This document shows positions 1 to 7,992 of a stretch of 25,364 nt of DNA, piece after piece. Position numbers and translations under genes: made by a program. A model generated the notes under the pieces. That model did no database searches and had not been told where the DNA came from. It saw only the letters and a program-made list of their open reading frames with translations. The first letter of the stretch is position 1. Each line of letters starts with the position of its first letter. Source of the stretch: a virus; the IMG/VR virus record IMGVR_UViG_3300049847_000064, positions 1-25,364 of that record; one strand, 5' to 3'.

Positions 1-1618
1 CAGTCACAGTGATAGCGCACTCAGAGCTTCCAGCCACGGCCACGCCCACGCGGATATAAGTGCCGTTCATGTTCATGTAGAAGTTCACCGTACCGCCAGC
101 CGATGCCACGGAAGTCTGCACCTCGATGGGCCGCGCTGTGCTGTTGGTGTAGCTTGTACCGATAGCCCGCGAGCCGGTGACGTTCTGCCAGGTTTGTGAT
201 TGGGCGTATAGGTTGGTTCCGGTCACCGTCCCCGTGACAGCCAGGTTGCCGGATGTGTCCAGCGTACCCGCGCCGTTTTGGAATGCCAGCGTTGCCGAAG
301 AATTCAGGGAGATGCCAGTGGTACCGTATTGGGTGATAGTTCCAACCGTCGCCCCGTTGTATCCAAAATATGTATAAACGCTTCCAGATGCATCGCCAGA
401 CTGGTGGTTTTGCCCAAAATATCCCGAACTATCAGCATAAAAACCACGAGAATTCAGGTTCCCAGATGAATTCTGGCGAACCAACAAATTCCCACTCGCA
501 TCTAATGTCATCGCCTGCGTGAAGGTAATCGCGCCGCCTGCTGTGCCGGATGGGGCGGTGAAAAACTGTATTCCACCTGTACCGGGATTTGAGCGAATTT
601 TTGCCGCTGTAGCCGTTGCGAAATACGTTTGATTGTCGGAGGTGGACTGGACGGTGTTGAAACCCAAATATCCATCACCGTTTGCGTTATGCACAGCCAG
701 AGCCACGGGCGAATTCCCGCCAGAGCCAAACCATGCCTGCACACCGTTTATGGATGCCCCAGCCGTTCCGGTCTCAAACTTTGATTTTCCACTAGGCACC
801 ACGCCGATGCCGATATTGCCAGCGGTACTCAAATACATCGCGCCAGTGATTGAACTAATATCAAATCTAAGAGCATTATTTGTTCTATCATATAAAATAT
901 CTACAGTATCTGATCCAGCAGCAGTTAGACTAAGAGTTGGATTACCTGAAGTATTTGTTTGAATTCTAAGTTTTTGTGTGCCAGTACCTTGTATGTCAAC
1001 TTTAGTACCAGGAGAATTAGTACCAAATCCAACATTACCAGCTGGATCTGAGTATAATACTGGAGCAAAAGTATTACCGCCTAAAGCAGTTGCTTGTAAT
1101 ACAGCAAAATCCCCATATTGATATACATCATTTCTAAGTCTCCAACTACGACTACCTGAAGATACACCATTATTTGGAAACTCTACTCCACCTACATTAT
1201 TAGCTCCCATACCTGTTTTAACCCAGGCAGGAGTTACAAGATTTCCAAGAGAAATTAAATTACCAGAAGTATCCCAAATAGGGCCACCAGTAGATAATTT
1301 ATAAGGAGTTACAGTTCCATTAGTTGGTTCACCGATATTAATTGTAGAGTTCCAAAATACCAAAATCTGCACGCTCGCTGGAGCTGCAGTAATAAGTGTG
1401 ATAGTAACTCCATCTGATTCTAATCTATAATCTGTTCCAGGTACTTGACGTAAGTATCCAAAATATACTTGTAAGTTAAATAGAGTACCAGCAGAGTTAG
1501 GAAGTACAATCTGCTGTCCATCCACTCCAGTTCCAGTAGCTGTAGCATACTGAGGATTTCCAGTAACTAGATTTGTGGTATTTAGATTAGCGGATGCGCC
1601 AAATAGAGATGCAGTCAT
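1..1618 (-). CDS. tail fibre / receptor-binding protein, partial (C-terminus beyond left edge)
   Basis: The frame is open from ATG at 1618 to base 1: 539 codons with no stop, checked by reading the reverse complement throughout. The start directly follows the TAA of the upstream gene (1619-1621), with AGGA about 8 nt before it. The protein is rich in Gly, Thr, Ser and Asn. It carries short modules common in phage tail fibres: AGNVGFGTNSP near residue 193, AGNIGIGVVPSGK near 266-278, LDASGNLLV near 371 and LDTSGNLAVTG near 453. No chaperone or peptidase domain is visible, so the C-terminal end is missing. Composition is mosaic: codons are AT-rich up to about residue 258 and GC-rich afterwards (about 27% GC at 841-900, 50% at 781-840, 55% at 61-120). 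The likely role is host attachment at the virion tail. The family is inferred from repeats and position, not from homology. Confidence 0.75.
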   Translation of the reverse strand, partial: MTASLFGASANLNTTNLVTGNPQYATATGTGVDGQQIVLPNSAGTLFNLQVYFGYLRQVPGTDYRLESDGVTITLITAAPASVQILVFWNSTINIGEPTNGTVTPYKLSTGGPIWDTSGNLISLGNLVTPAWVKTGMGANNVGGVEFPNNGVSSGSRSWRLRNDVYQYGDFAVLQATALGGNTFAPVLYSDPAGNVGFGTNSPGTKVDIQGTGTQKLRIQTNTSGNPTLSLTAAGSDTVDILYDRTNNALRFDISSITGAMYLSTAGNIGIGVVPSGKSKFETGTAGASINGVQAWFGSGGNSPVALAVHNANGDGYLGFNTVQSTSDNQTYFATATAAKIRSNPGTGGIQFFTAPSGTAGGAITFTQAMTLDASGNLLVRQNSSGNLNSRGFYADSSGYFGQNHQSGDASGSVYTYFGYNGATVGTITQYGTTGISLNSSATLAFQNGAGTLDTSGNLAVTGTVTGTNLYAQSQTWQNVTGSRAIGTSYTNSTARPIEVQTSVASAGGTVNFYMNMNGTYIRVGVAVAGSSECAITVT

Positions 1619-2209
1619 TTAGAATCCTACAGAAGTAATATTTGAAAGTTTAAGTTCTGCTAGTAAATCTGCAGAGCTAGTTCTATATGCAGCAGCTTCT
1701 TCATCTTTACCAATTGCTTTAAATACAGTAGCAGCTGCATCATGAATAATTACAAAGGGATGATCTAAAGCAATCCAAGAAGAGTAGGTTGCTTTAGTAA
1801 TATCAGGATTTAAATAACATCCTAATAGGTAAGTTTGTGTTTGGGTAGAGGAGTTAATTTGAATGTAAGCACCGGCCACATAACAAATATCCTGCTTTTG
1901 AATTCTGTAAGAATCAAAAATATTTTCAGGAGTAACAATAGTTAATTCATCTCCTGGAGTTCCAGTACTCATATCATATTTACGTAAGTATTTAAGAGAT
2001 CTCCAGCGAGGAAGTAAAGATCTATAATCTAAACTCTGTACATACTCGGCAGTTTGAAATGAGAGTCCAGATTCAAAAATATCTTTATAGTAATAATCTG
2101 ACTGATGAGCTTTGAGTGTAGCAGCTTTAACTGCCGACTCAGTTTCTGCTACACGGTCGGGTCTGCCAGTCAAAACATAGACTTCAGAACACAGGTCGGA
2201 AAAGTTCAT
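1619..2209 (-). CDS. putative head-tail adaptor/connector protein
   Basis: 196 aa. Starts at ATG 2209 with only a weak GGTGA upstream. The N-terminus (FSDLCSEVYVLTGRPD, then SAVKAATLKAHQSDYYYKD) resembles proteins coded between capsid and tail genes of short-tailed and related phages, where the product caps the portal or bridges head and tail. A P22 gp4-like or gp6-like adaptor role is inferred from that resemblance and from its place between capsid and tail-fibre genes. Its end directly abuts the tail-fibre ATG, so the two genes are probably translated together. No transmembrane segment or signal peptide is seen. It could instead be another minor virion protein. Confidence 0.5.
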   Translation of the reverse strand: MNFSDLCSEVYVLTGRPDRVAETESAVKAATLKAHQSDYYYKDIFESGLSFQTAEYVQSLDYRSLLPRWRSLKYLRKYDMSTGTPGDELTIVTPENIFDSYRIQKQDICYVAGAYIQINSSTQTQTYLLGCYLNPDITKATYSSWIALDHPFVIIHDAAATVFKAIGKDEEAAAYRTSSADLLAELKLSNITSVGF

Positions 2210-2229
2210 ATGATCACCGAATTAAAAGA

Positions 2230-2658
2230 TTACTTAGATTTAATGCCAGTAAGTTTTGCAACTAGTGAAGCACCAGAACCACCTGCAGCAGCAGGAGCTA
2301 CATCTCTAGAACTAGCTGGTTTAACTGAGTCTTGAGCTGATTCTCCCATATCTCTATTAGGATCAATAGCTTCAAGCTCTTTTGCTTGTAAAGCTGCAAT
2401 TAACTCTTCACGAGTCATTTTACCTACTACATTCTTTTTCAGAGCATTGAGAGGATCTAGATCTTCAGATTCAATTTCAACTTGGGCAGCATCAATAAAT
2501 AGATGTGGATGACCAAGTTTAATTTCATAATCAAGAGTCTGAATTTCTTGTTCATTACTAGTATAATATACACCTTGCTGAAAGATAATGGGTTTACCAT
2601 TAGGCATGATGAAATTACAAGAAGGCATGGTGGATTTATAAACACGGAGGGTTGACAT
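2230..2658 (-). CDS. hypothetical virion-module protein, 142 aa
   Basis: Starts at ATG 2658 with AAGGA 8 nt upstream. The N-terminal half (TMPSCNFIMPNGKPIIFQQG, then a segment ending GHPHLFID) looks like a compact folded domain. The C-terminal half is low complexity, with Ala, Ser and Gly stretches near residues 105-130 and a basic tail ending GIKSK. An acidic segment (EIESEDLDP) precedes a short helix-like MTREELIAALQAKELE. I do not recognise a defined family. Its place two genes after the capsid gene suggests a virion or assembly protein. A structured RNA element occupies the 80-base gap in front of it and may govern its translation. Confidence 0.7.
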   Translation of the reverse strand: MSTLRVYKSTMPSCNFIMPNGKPIIFQQGVYYTSNEQEIQTLDYEIKLGHPHLFIDAAQVEIESEDLDPLNALKKNVVGKMTREELIAALQAKELEAIDPNRDMGESAQDSVKPASSRDVAPAAAGGSGASLVAKLTGIKSK

Positions 2659-2677
2659 ATTAGTCCTTAATTTAGTT

Positions 2678-2733
2678 TCCTAGGGAGGTAGTTTTTACTT
2701 TACTTCAGAACTACCAAACTGAAGTCCCTAGGA
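2678..2733 (-). promoter_or_regulatory. H-type RNA pseudoknot enclosed by an outer stem
   Basis: Read in the minus-strand transcript. Outer stem: 2733-2726 (TCCTAGGG) pairs with 2685-2678 (CCCTAGGA), 8 bp. Stem 1: 2725-2719 (ACTTCAG) with 2708-2702 (CTGAAGT), 7 bp. Stem 2: 2715-2709 (GGTAGTT) with 2693-2687 (AACTACC), 7 bp. Loop 1 is 3 nt (2718-2716), there is no base between stems at 2709/2708, and loop 3 is 8 nt and A-rich (2701-2694). The pairing order is interleaved, which defines a pseudoknot, and loop lengths suit the classical H-type fold. It starts 5 nt after the stop of the 76-aa gene and ends about 20 nt before the start of the 142-aa gene. Function unknown; translational control or mRNA stability is likeliest. 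Confidence 0.6.
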
Positions 2734-2738
2734 GGAAA

Positions 2739-2969
2739 TCAGCCTTGAACAAGTTTAATTGCTTGTCCCATAGTTCCACCAATTTGAGCACCTAAACCAC
2801 CTGTAATTCTGGTAGCTGCTTGAGGAGAAACTTGTGTGCCAGTTCCAATTTGGTTATTACCATCTGGAGTGAAAACCACATTTCCGCCAGCACTACGAAT
2901 AGTAATGGAAGAAATGTAGCCCTCATCAGTAGATTGCATACCAACTGGATTAAGTTGGAGAATTGCCAT
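2739..2969 (-). CDS. small hypothetical virion-module protein, 76 aa
   Basis: Short protein coded directly after the major capsid gene (18 bases between them). Start ATG 2969 is preceded by AAAAAGG about 9 nt upstream. It begins MAILQLNPVGMQSTDEG, has a beta-like middle (ITIRSAGGNVVFTPDGNNQ) and a Gly/Thr/Gln-rich C-terminus. No cysteine, signal peptide or membrane segment. I do not recognise it. Position suggests a capsid-associated protein or an assembly factor. Its stop codon is followed at once by the pseudoknot described at 2678-2733. Confidence 0.65.
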   Translation of the reverse strand: MAILQLNPVGMQSTDEGYISSITIRSAGGNVVFTPDGNNQIGTGTQVSPQAATRITGGLGAQIGGTMGQAIKLVQG

Positions 2970-2987
2970 GATAAGGGCCTTTTTAGA

Positions 2988-4220
2988 TTAACCAGCAGTA
3001 GCTGCAGTTAAGTTGTAAATAATAGAATTAGCTGGAGGATTTTTAACTACTGTGGTTAGTTCAGTAGTCAGAGTGCCGCCAACTGCATCAATACCATTAT
3101 CAACTGCATCATTGTCACCAGATTCAGAATTATTGAATTCTTTATTCATAGTCTTACGATCACCTAAGTAAGCAAGACGGAAAGAAGAAAGATCAACAGC
3201 AACTGCCATCTTAGACCAGCTAGTATTAGAGTTGAACAGAGGATGTTCAATCATTCTAAATGTACCACGAGCGGTTTTGAAAGTAGAGAATTGTAGACCA
3301 TAACTTGTCTGACCATCTACAATATTGTAAGTACCATTCAAGCGACCAATGTTATTGATAACTCGTTTAGCACTACCACCTACGAAAAGTACACGCTCAT
3401 TAGCAACTTTAGGATCAGTAGCTTGGTTAAATACTGGATCTAGGAAACCTTCTAGTTGAGTATAGTTGGTAGTAGAGCCCGCAGTATTAACGTTTACTGA
3501 AGTAAAGTAGGAAGGATAGTAAGATAGGTTACCTACAATATTAATCAAACCATCCATAGTGCGGAAAGGTTGACCGTTGCGAGTACCCTGAGATTTCTGT
3601 CCAAAGAAAAGAGCTTTCTCAATATCAGCAGCATGGAAACCAGCACAATCTTGACGAGATTCAGCAACGTTAGTTTCACCTGCAATCATCATTGTAGCAC
3701 GGACAGAATCAGAGATTGCCCAAGTGTTACGGAAGATTTGTGTGAAGTTACTAATACGAACAGGATTGATTAGTAAAGATTGAGGACGGACAGAAGCTTC
3801 TTCAAAAGCATTACCAACTTGGTATAAGTTAACAGAAGCAGCAATTGCGGCAGCTGCAACAGTACCAACAGAACGCTGAACAGATACTTGAGTACCAGAA
3901 AGTACAGAGTTAACTAGAATGTTTTCACCAGTAGAATCTACTCTCATCATCATACCTGGTAGTACGTTGGTAGTAGAAGTTACAGTGAAAACACTATCAG
4001 CAGCAGTTTGACCACCGGCGCCAATAGTTAACTGAGGAAACATCATAGTCTTAGTAAAAAAACCGTGCTCAGTTTGAACTGCTGTATCTGATGGAAGCAT
4101 TGAAGTCATACCAAAAAGAGGTGCAGTACCATTTGGCATTAGACGGGTAATCATTCCAGCAAATGATTTTTTTGCTAGATCTTGGGTCATTTGACCAGTA
4201 CTAAAAATACCTTGAGACAT
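2988..4220 (-). CDS. major capsid protein
   Basis: 410 aa. ATG 4220 has a strong AAAAGGAAATAAA leader, consistent with high expression. The protein resembles the SU10/DUF5309-like group of HK97-fold capsid proteins. Visible signs are an N-terminal region without a separate delta domain, a segment near residues 145-215 with ISNFTQIFRNTWAISDS and GFHAADIEKALFFGQKSQG, and a C-terminal region with RMIEHPLFN followed by VDLSSFRLAYLGDRKTM. The order scaffold-like gene, probable decoration gene, then this gene supports the call. It is expected to form the icosahedral shell around the packaged DNA. The family name is from memory of conserved patterns; capsid identity is more secure than the subfamily. 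Confidence 0.85.
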   Translation of the reverse strand: MSQGIFSTGQMTQDLAKKSFAGMITRLMPNGTAPLFGMTSMLPSDTAVQTEHGFFTKTMMFPQLTIGAGGQTAADSVFTVTSTTNVLPGMMMRVDSTGENILVNSVLSGTQVSVQRSVGTVAAAAIAASVNLYQVGNAFEEASVRPQSLLINPVRISNFTQIFRNTWAISDSVRATMMIAGETNVAESRQDCAGFHAADIEKALFFGQKSQGTRNGQPFRTMDGLINIVGNLSYYPSYFTSVNVNTAGSTTNYTQLEGFLDPVFNQATDPKVANERVLFVGGSAKRVINNIGRLNGTYNIVDGQTSYGLQFSTFKTARGTFRMIEHPLFNSNTSWSKMAVAVDLSSFRLAYLGDRKTMNKEFNNSESGDNDAVDNGIDAVGGTLTTELTTVVKNPPANSIIYNLTAATAG

Positions 4221-4253
4221 TTTATTTCCTTTTTATAAATTAAATGGAGTAGA

Positions 4254-4937
4254 TTATAGACCGTCTACAACAATTACAGGTGAGAAAGTTAGTGCAGTAC
4301 CAACTGCTGTAGCATTAGCATTAGCAGATAGAGTTACTGAGCCTTGTGCAAAATTAATTGAAGTAATAGTTGCACCTTGTACACCTAGAGCAGCATTAGT
4401 TACAATCATACCAATAGACAGAGTACTTAGTTGAGCACCAGTTAAACCAGTTACAACAGCTGAAGCATTGGTAGAGTTAACTGCAAAAGTTTGAGCTGGG
4501 TTTCCATTTACAACAGTAATTAGAAAATCACGTGAAGTAGAAGCAGCAACTAATCCACGGTTAACAGTTACACCAGTATTTGCAGTGGCAGCAATAGTAG
4601 CAGCAAAGGCAGTAGATTGGATATAACGTAGTCTAAATGCAGTACCAGTAGGAATTGCTTGGTAAGTTGGAGTACCAGCAGGTAGTGAAGCATTCTGATT
4701 ATAACCAAACTGAGGAGCCACTGAAGCTACAATGTTAGCTGCAGTATCTAAAGTTAGAGTTGGAGCTGAAGCAGCGCTAGATAAATAAATACCTTGAGCT
4801 AGTAAAGCACCAGTTAAAGTTACAGCAGTACCAGCATTTGCAGCAGGTACAATTTCATTAGTAACTACAATGTCACCAGGAAAAGTAATACGCTGCAGAC
4901 CTTGTGGATCATATACAGCAGGACGATTAATACTCAT
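4254..4937 (-). CDS. probable virion protein (decoration-like), 227 aa
   Basis: Starts at ATG 4937 after AAAGGTATTTAAA. Very rich in Ala, Thr, Val and Asn with few charged residues. After a short N-terminal stretch (MSINRPAVYDPQGLQRITF) the sequence is almost all beta-prone. A C-terminal part near residues 145-225 has Ig-like or Big-like character (VTGLTGAQLSTLSIGMIV and then GATITSINFAQGSVTLSAN). Such domains are common on capsid surface or tail proteins. Placement between the scaffold-like and major capsid genes suggests a capsid decoration or head protein. No catalytic motif is seen, and I cannot assign a named family. Confidence 0.6.
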   Translation of the reverse strand: MSINRPAVYDPQGLQRITFPGDIVVTNEIVPAANAGTAVTLTGALLAQGIYLSSAASAPTLTLDTAANIVASVAPQFGYNQNASLPAGTPTYQAIPTGTAFRLRYIQSTAFAATIAATANTGVTVNRGLVAASTSRDFLITVVNGNPAQTFAVNSTNASAVVTGLTGAQLSTLSIGMIVTNAALGVQGATITSINFAQGSVTLSANANATAVGTALTFSPVIVVDGL

Positions 4938-4965
4938 TTTAAATACCTTTAAATGTTAAATAAAC

Positions 4966-5706
4966 TTACTGAAGGAATGTTGACCAATCCATAGATTGAG
5001 CAGCTGCTTTAGACTCTTTTGTTTCTTTAGGCTTTGGTGCAAAAGAAGTTCCAAGAGCTGCAAAATAATCCACTACCTGCTGTTGAATCTCATTTGCAGT
5101 TGCACTAGGATTCTTTCTAGTTAACTGTTCTGTGAGCGCTCCAACTAAAGGTTGAATTGCAGGATTTGATAACATGGGATTTTCGGTAACTAATCTTTCA
5201 TTGGCTGAAAGTTTCTTTACCATCTCAGGGATTTTAGTATCGTATTGTGCCTGCGAACGACTTAGTGCTTGTTCAACAATTTTAGTTGTTGCTAAAGCAT
5301 TCTGTGCATACACAGTTTGTGCTACTGAATTCATTGCTTGAGCAAATGCAGTAACAGCTTCTTGGCCACCTTTATTGATGGACTCTAATTGTTGCGGTGT
5401 GACAGCTTTAGAAAAGTCAACCTTTTTTGCAGATTCCATAACTTTAACTGGATCTAAATCTGCGAAAAGTGCTTTGTCTTCTTGCTTGTTTGGATTATCA
5501 GGAGTTTTCCAGATGTCAGAGAATGTATCCAGAGGGGTTACATCTTTCTTAACTTCATTATTAGGGGTATCAGATTTATTAGTATCTGGAGGAACTACAC
5601 CATTTGAAGAAGCCCCAGGAGTATTTCCTGCACCTGAATTAGTATTTCCTGGAGCTGGTTGAGCAGCTGGATTAGATTGACCAAAAAGAGTTTGAAAAAT
5701 TGACAT
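4966..5706 (-). CDS. scaffold-like capsid assembly protein
   Basis: 246 aa, ATG 5706 preceded by TAGGAAACTAAATC. The first 75 residues are disordered-looking and rich in Pro, Asn, Ser, Gly and Thr. The middle (residues about 90-175) is Gln- and Ala-rich and predicted helical (e.g. QEAVTAFAQAMNSVAQTVY). The C-terminus has more helix, then Lys/Glu-rich sequence ending SMDWSTFLQ. This architecture and its place between portal and capsid genes are typical of internal scaffolding proteins that guide procapsid assembly and are later lost. No protease motif is present, so cleavage would need another factor. Functional call is by position and composition only. Confidence 0.6.
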   Translation of the reverse strand: MSIFQTLFGQSNPAAQPAPGNTNSGAGNTPGASSNGVVPPDTNKSDTPNNEVKKDVTPLDTFSDIWKTPDNPNKQEDKALFADLDPVKVMESAKKVDFSKAVTPQQLESINKGGQEAVTAFAQAMNSVAQTVYAQNALATTKIVEQALSRSQAQYDTKIPEMVKKLSANERLVTENPMLSNPAIQPLVGALTEQLTRKNPSATANEIQQQVVDYFAALGTSFAPKPKETKESKAAAQSMDWSTFLQ

Positions 5707-5709
5707 GAT

Positions 5710-5994
5710 TTAGTTTCCTAGGGAGTGGGCCTGATTTAAAATTGCTTGCTCTGATTCATCAGATCTGAGAAGCATAACACGTAGAACACTCATTTGGCCC
5801 TTCAAAAATGAGTCATCTTGCGTGAACTTTGCTGGATTGGTTGGATCAAATATAAGACCAATAATGTTTTCAGCTACCTGAGAGATCTCATTCTGAATCA
5901 CACATTTTTGCTGATGAGTCAGAATAGATCCCTGTAGAGTTTCAGCATCTGAAAGTTTATAGGAAGTAAAAAGATTATTGATTGGTTGCGCCAT
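5710..5994 (-). CDS. small hypothetical protein between portal and scaffold genes
   Basis: 94 aa. Begins MAQPINNLFTSYKLSDAETL at ATG 5994, which lies inside the last codons of the portal gene (20-base overlap), with GGAATGA just upstream, so translation is probably coupled. Residues 25-50 (TLQGSILTHQQKCVIQNEIS is the start) and the rest look helical. The last codons supply the ribosome-binding site of the next gene. I do not recognise a family. Its place suggests a small morphogenesis factor. Confidence 0.65.
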   Translation of the reverse strand: MAQPINNLFTSYKLSDAETLQGSILTHQQKCVIQNEISQVAENIIGLIFDPTNPAKFTQDDSFLKGQMSVLRVMLLRSDESEQAILNQAHSLGN

Positions 5995-7978
5995 TATTCA
6001 TTCCAGTCTGGTTTTGTACAACAGGGTTAGATGGAGTATATCCAAATTGTTGAGGAGTAGGTTGTGGCGGTAATTTATCCTTAGAGAATGAATCACCTAA
6101 TTGCTTAGCTAATTCAATACAAGTTTGTTGCCAAGCACTAACTGCATTTTCATACGTAACTTGCTGAGGTGATTTCTCAAAAGGAGTCAAGTCAACATTT
6201 CTAGTTTTCATTAGATATGAGAAGACTGGCGCCAAATTATATTGAGCTCCTAATTGTGCAGAACTACTAAGAGTTTGTAATGCAACTGCAAATTCATCTG
6301 CTGAAATAACTTTATCGGTAGGTGTTAGACCATCTGTAATTTTATAAGAAGCAAAAGATTTGCGTAAGGCTACTGGATCAATTTTTACAGTTTCTTTTCT
6401 GGAGGGTGAAAAGATTTCTGTTCCTGCTTGATACTGTAAAGTATTAATCTTAATGATTTCTTTTAGAGGAGTAAATAACTGGGCCTCTAAAAGCATAGAA
6501 GTAGTTTGATCTCTTCCATTGGCATTTGCCATTACAGTAGAGAACTCACTTTGAGTCTTATTACCTTTTACAAACTGTCCTTGTTTAGCTTGATTCTGAC
6601 CATTTACAGTATTTGCCATCTGCATAATCTGAGGCAATTCCTGGAAAGCAACCTGAGATTGATCATCTCTAAAAGGAATTGGAAAGTATGCTTCAGATGG
6701 ATTCTTATTATAAGCAGCCGGTCTCAGAGGAATCTTGGCAGTTGGAGAATCTGAATTCATATGAGCTTCAGAAACTAGTAGTGGGTTATAAATTCCACGA
6801 TCTGAGATTGCTCTTCTACGAGCTGCCATTGCTGAATTAACTAAAGCAGATGCAATTTCTTGAAACGGTTTAGCATTTGCAGCCAGTGACTTTGTTTGAT
6901 AACCTAGACCGTCTTCTTGAGGTTGTCCAAATAAAGTTGGTAGATATCCATGTGCGTTAGTTTGGCGTTCTGCATAGATAAGTACTTGATGATTTACAAT
7001 AATAAATTTCCAGACTTGTGGAGTATTTGCAGATGGTACTCTAAGTCTAAAGTCTTGAGGAATAATTCTAGCATATAAAGTTGTAACTTCATACAGATTT
7101 TTATAACTCATTTCACCAATTGGACGATCTAGTACACCAGCCCAACTCATCCAATCTGTAGATCTCTTTGGATCTTTTTGCATTAAAGCATCTGGATTAA
7201 TTTGTGGAATATAATAAGATTCAATTCCACCAACTCCTCCAAAAGTTGATGCCCCCATTCCAGATTCAAAGGCTGCTTTAACATTTTGTACCATCTTATC
7301 AGGAAGTTCATTAATAAACTTTTTAAGATGTACACGAGACATTAATTCAGTGGTGCCACAAAATTCACCATCTTTATAAAGTTGTGTAGGTTTGTAACGT
7401 GAATCCCAGAAAGTATTATAAGGATCCCAACGCTTAATGCAGTTACCTGTCCAAATAACTTCTTTAGGTTTACCTTCAGTTCCAAAAGATAAATCAGTTT
7501 CAATAGCTGCAGTTACTTGGCGACCCCAATCTACTTCTACAATACCAAGATTATACTTAAACATATCTCTGAATGCAATCATAAGTTGCTGCACCCAGCC
7601 ACCTCTAATTGAATTCTCTTCAATAATTGCTTGATATTGAAGTGCAGCTGCTTCATCTTGTGGAGATGCAACCCAACCAAAGATTGGTGAACCTGTAAGA
7701 AATACTGAAGCTTGATAAGTTACAGCAGCCTCAACTTGAGGCATTACAACTGGAACTATAATATTTTGAAACTTAGAAGAATCTCCATAACGATTAGAGA
7801 GTTTTGCGCGCTGGTGATCTTTAGTAAAATCAGTTTCACGAATGTAAGCAAGATCAATTTGTCTCATCTGCTCGCGAACATTCCATTGCTGGTTTAGCAT
7901 AGAATAGCATTGGCGATGAAACTGAATTAAAGCTTCCTGTGATTTATCTGGAATAATAATTGGTGTAGCTGAACTCAT
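5975..7978 (-). CDS. portal protein
   Basis: 667 aa, ATG 7978 with GTAGGAAATAAAAA upstream. It follows the large terminase by 14 bases, the usual portal position. Features fitting a portal are a helical N-terminus (EALIQFHRQCYSMLNQQW), a conserved-looking block near residues 72-100 (IVPVVMPQVEAAVTYQASVF, then LTGSP), a DPYNTFWD element near residue 195, and a long helical stem-like C-terminal half with many Gln and Ala residues. The tail end is Pro/Gln/Asn-rich. Its length is within the range of large podovirus-type portals. It would form the dodecameric DNA channel at one capsid vertex and dock the terminase. No frameshift seen. Confidence 0.8.
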   Translation of the reverse strand: MSSATPIIIPDKSQEALIQFHRQCYSMLNQQWNVREQMRQIDLAYIRETDFTKDHQRAKLSNRYGDSSKFQNIIVPVVMPQVEAAVTYQASVFLTGSPIFGWVASPQDEAAALQYQAIIEENSIRGGWVQQLMIAFRDMFKYNLGIVEVDWGRQVTAAIETDLSFGTEGKPKEVIWTGNCIKRWDPYNTFWDSRYKPTQLYKDGEFCGTTELMSRVHLKKFINELPDKMVQNVKAAFESGMGASTFGGVGGIESYYIPQINPDALMQKDPKRSTDWMSWAGVLDRPIGEMSYKNLYEVTTLYARIIPQDFRLRVPSANTPQVWKFIIVNHQVLIYAERQTNAHGYLPTLFGQPQEDGLGYQTKSLAANAKPFQEIASALVNSAMAARRRAISDRGIYNPLLVSEAHMNSDSPTAKIPLRPAAYNKNPSEAYFPIPFRDDQSQVAFQELPQIMQMANTVNGQNQAKQGQFVKGNKTQSEFSTVMANANGRDQTTSMLLEAQLFTPLKEIIKINTLQYQAGTEIFSPSRKETVKIDPVALRKSFASYKITDGLTPTDKVISADEFAVALQTLSSSAQLGAQYNLAPVFSYLMKTRNVDLTPFEKSPQQVTYENAVSAWQQTCIELAKQLGDSFSKDKLPPQPTPQQFGYTPSNPVVQNQTGMNNGATNQ

Positions 7979-7992
7979 TTTTTATTTCCTAC

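Noticed and set aside
508-962. Open frames on both strands opposite to or out of frame with the tail fibre
   Set aside because: They lie over the verified 539-codon tail-fibre frame, and GC-rich sequence lengthens chance frames.
2739-2790. Programmed -1 frameshift at the pseudoknot
   Set aside because: No X-XXY-YYZ slippery heptamer lies in frame near the stop of the 76-aa gene. Stop readthrough would add only about a dozen codons.
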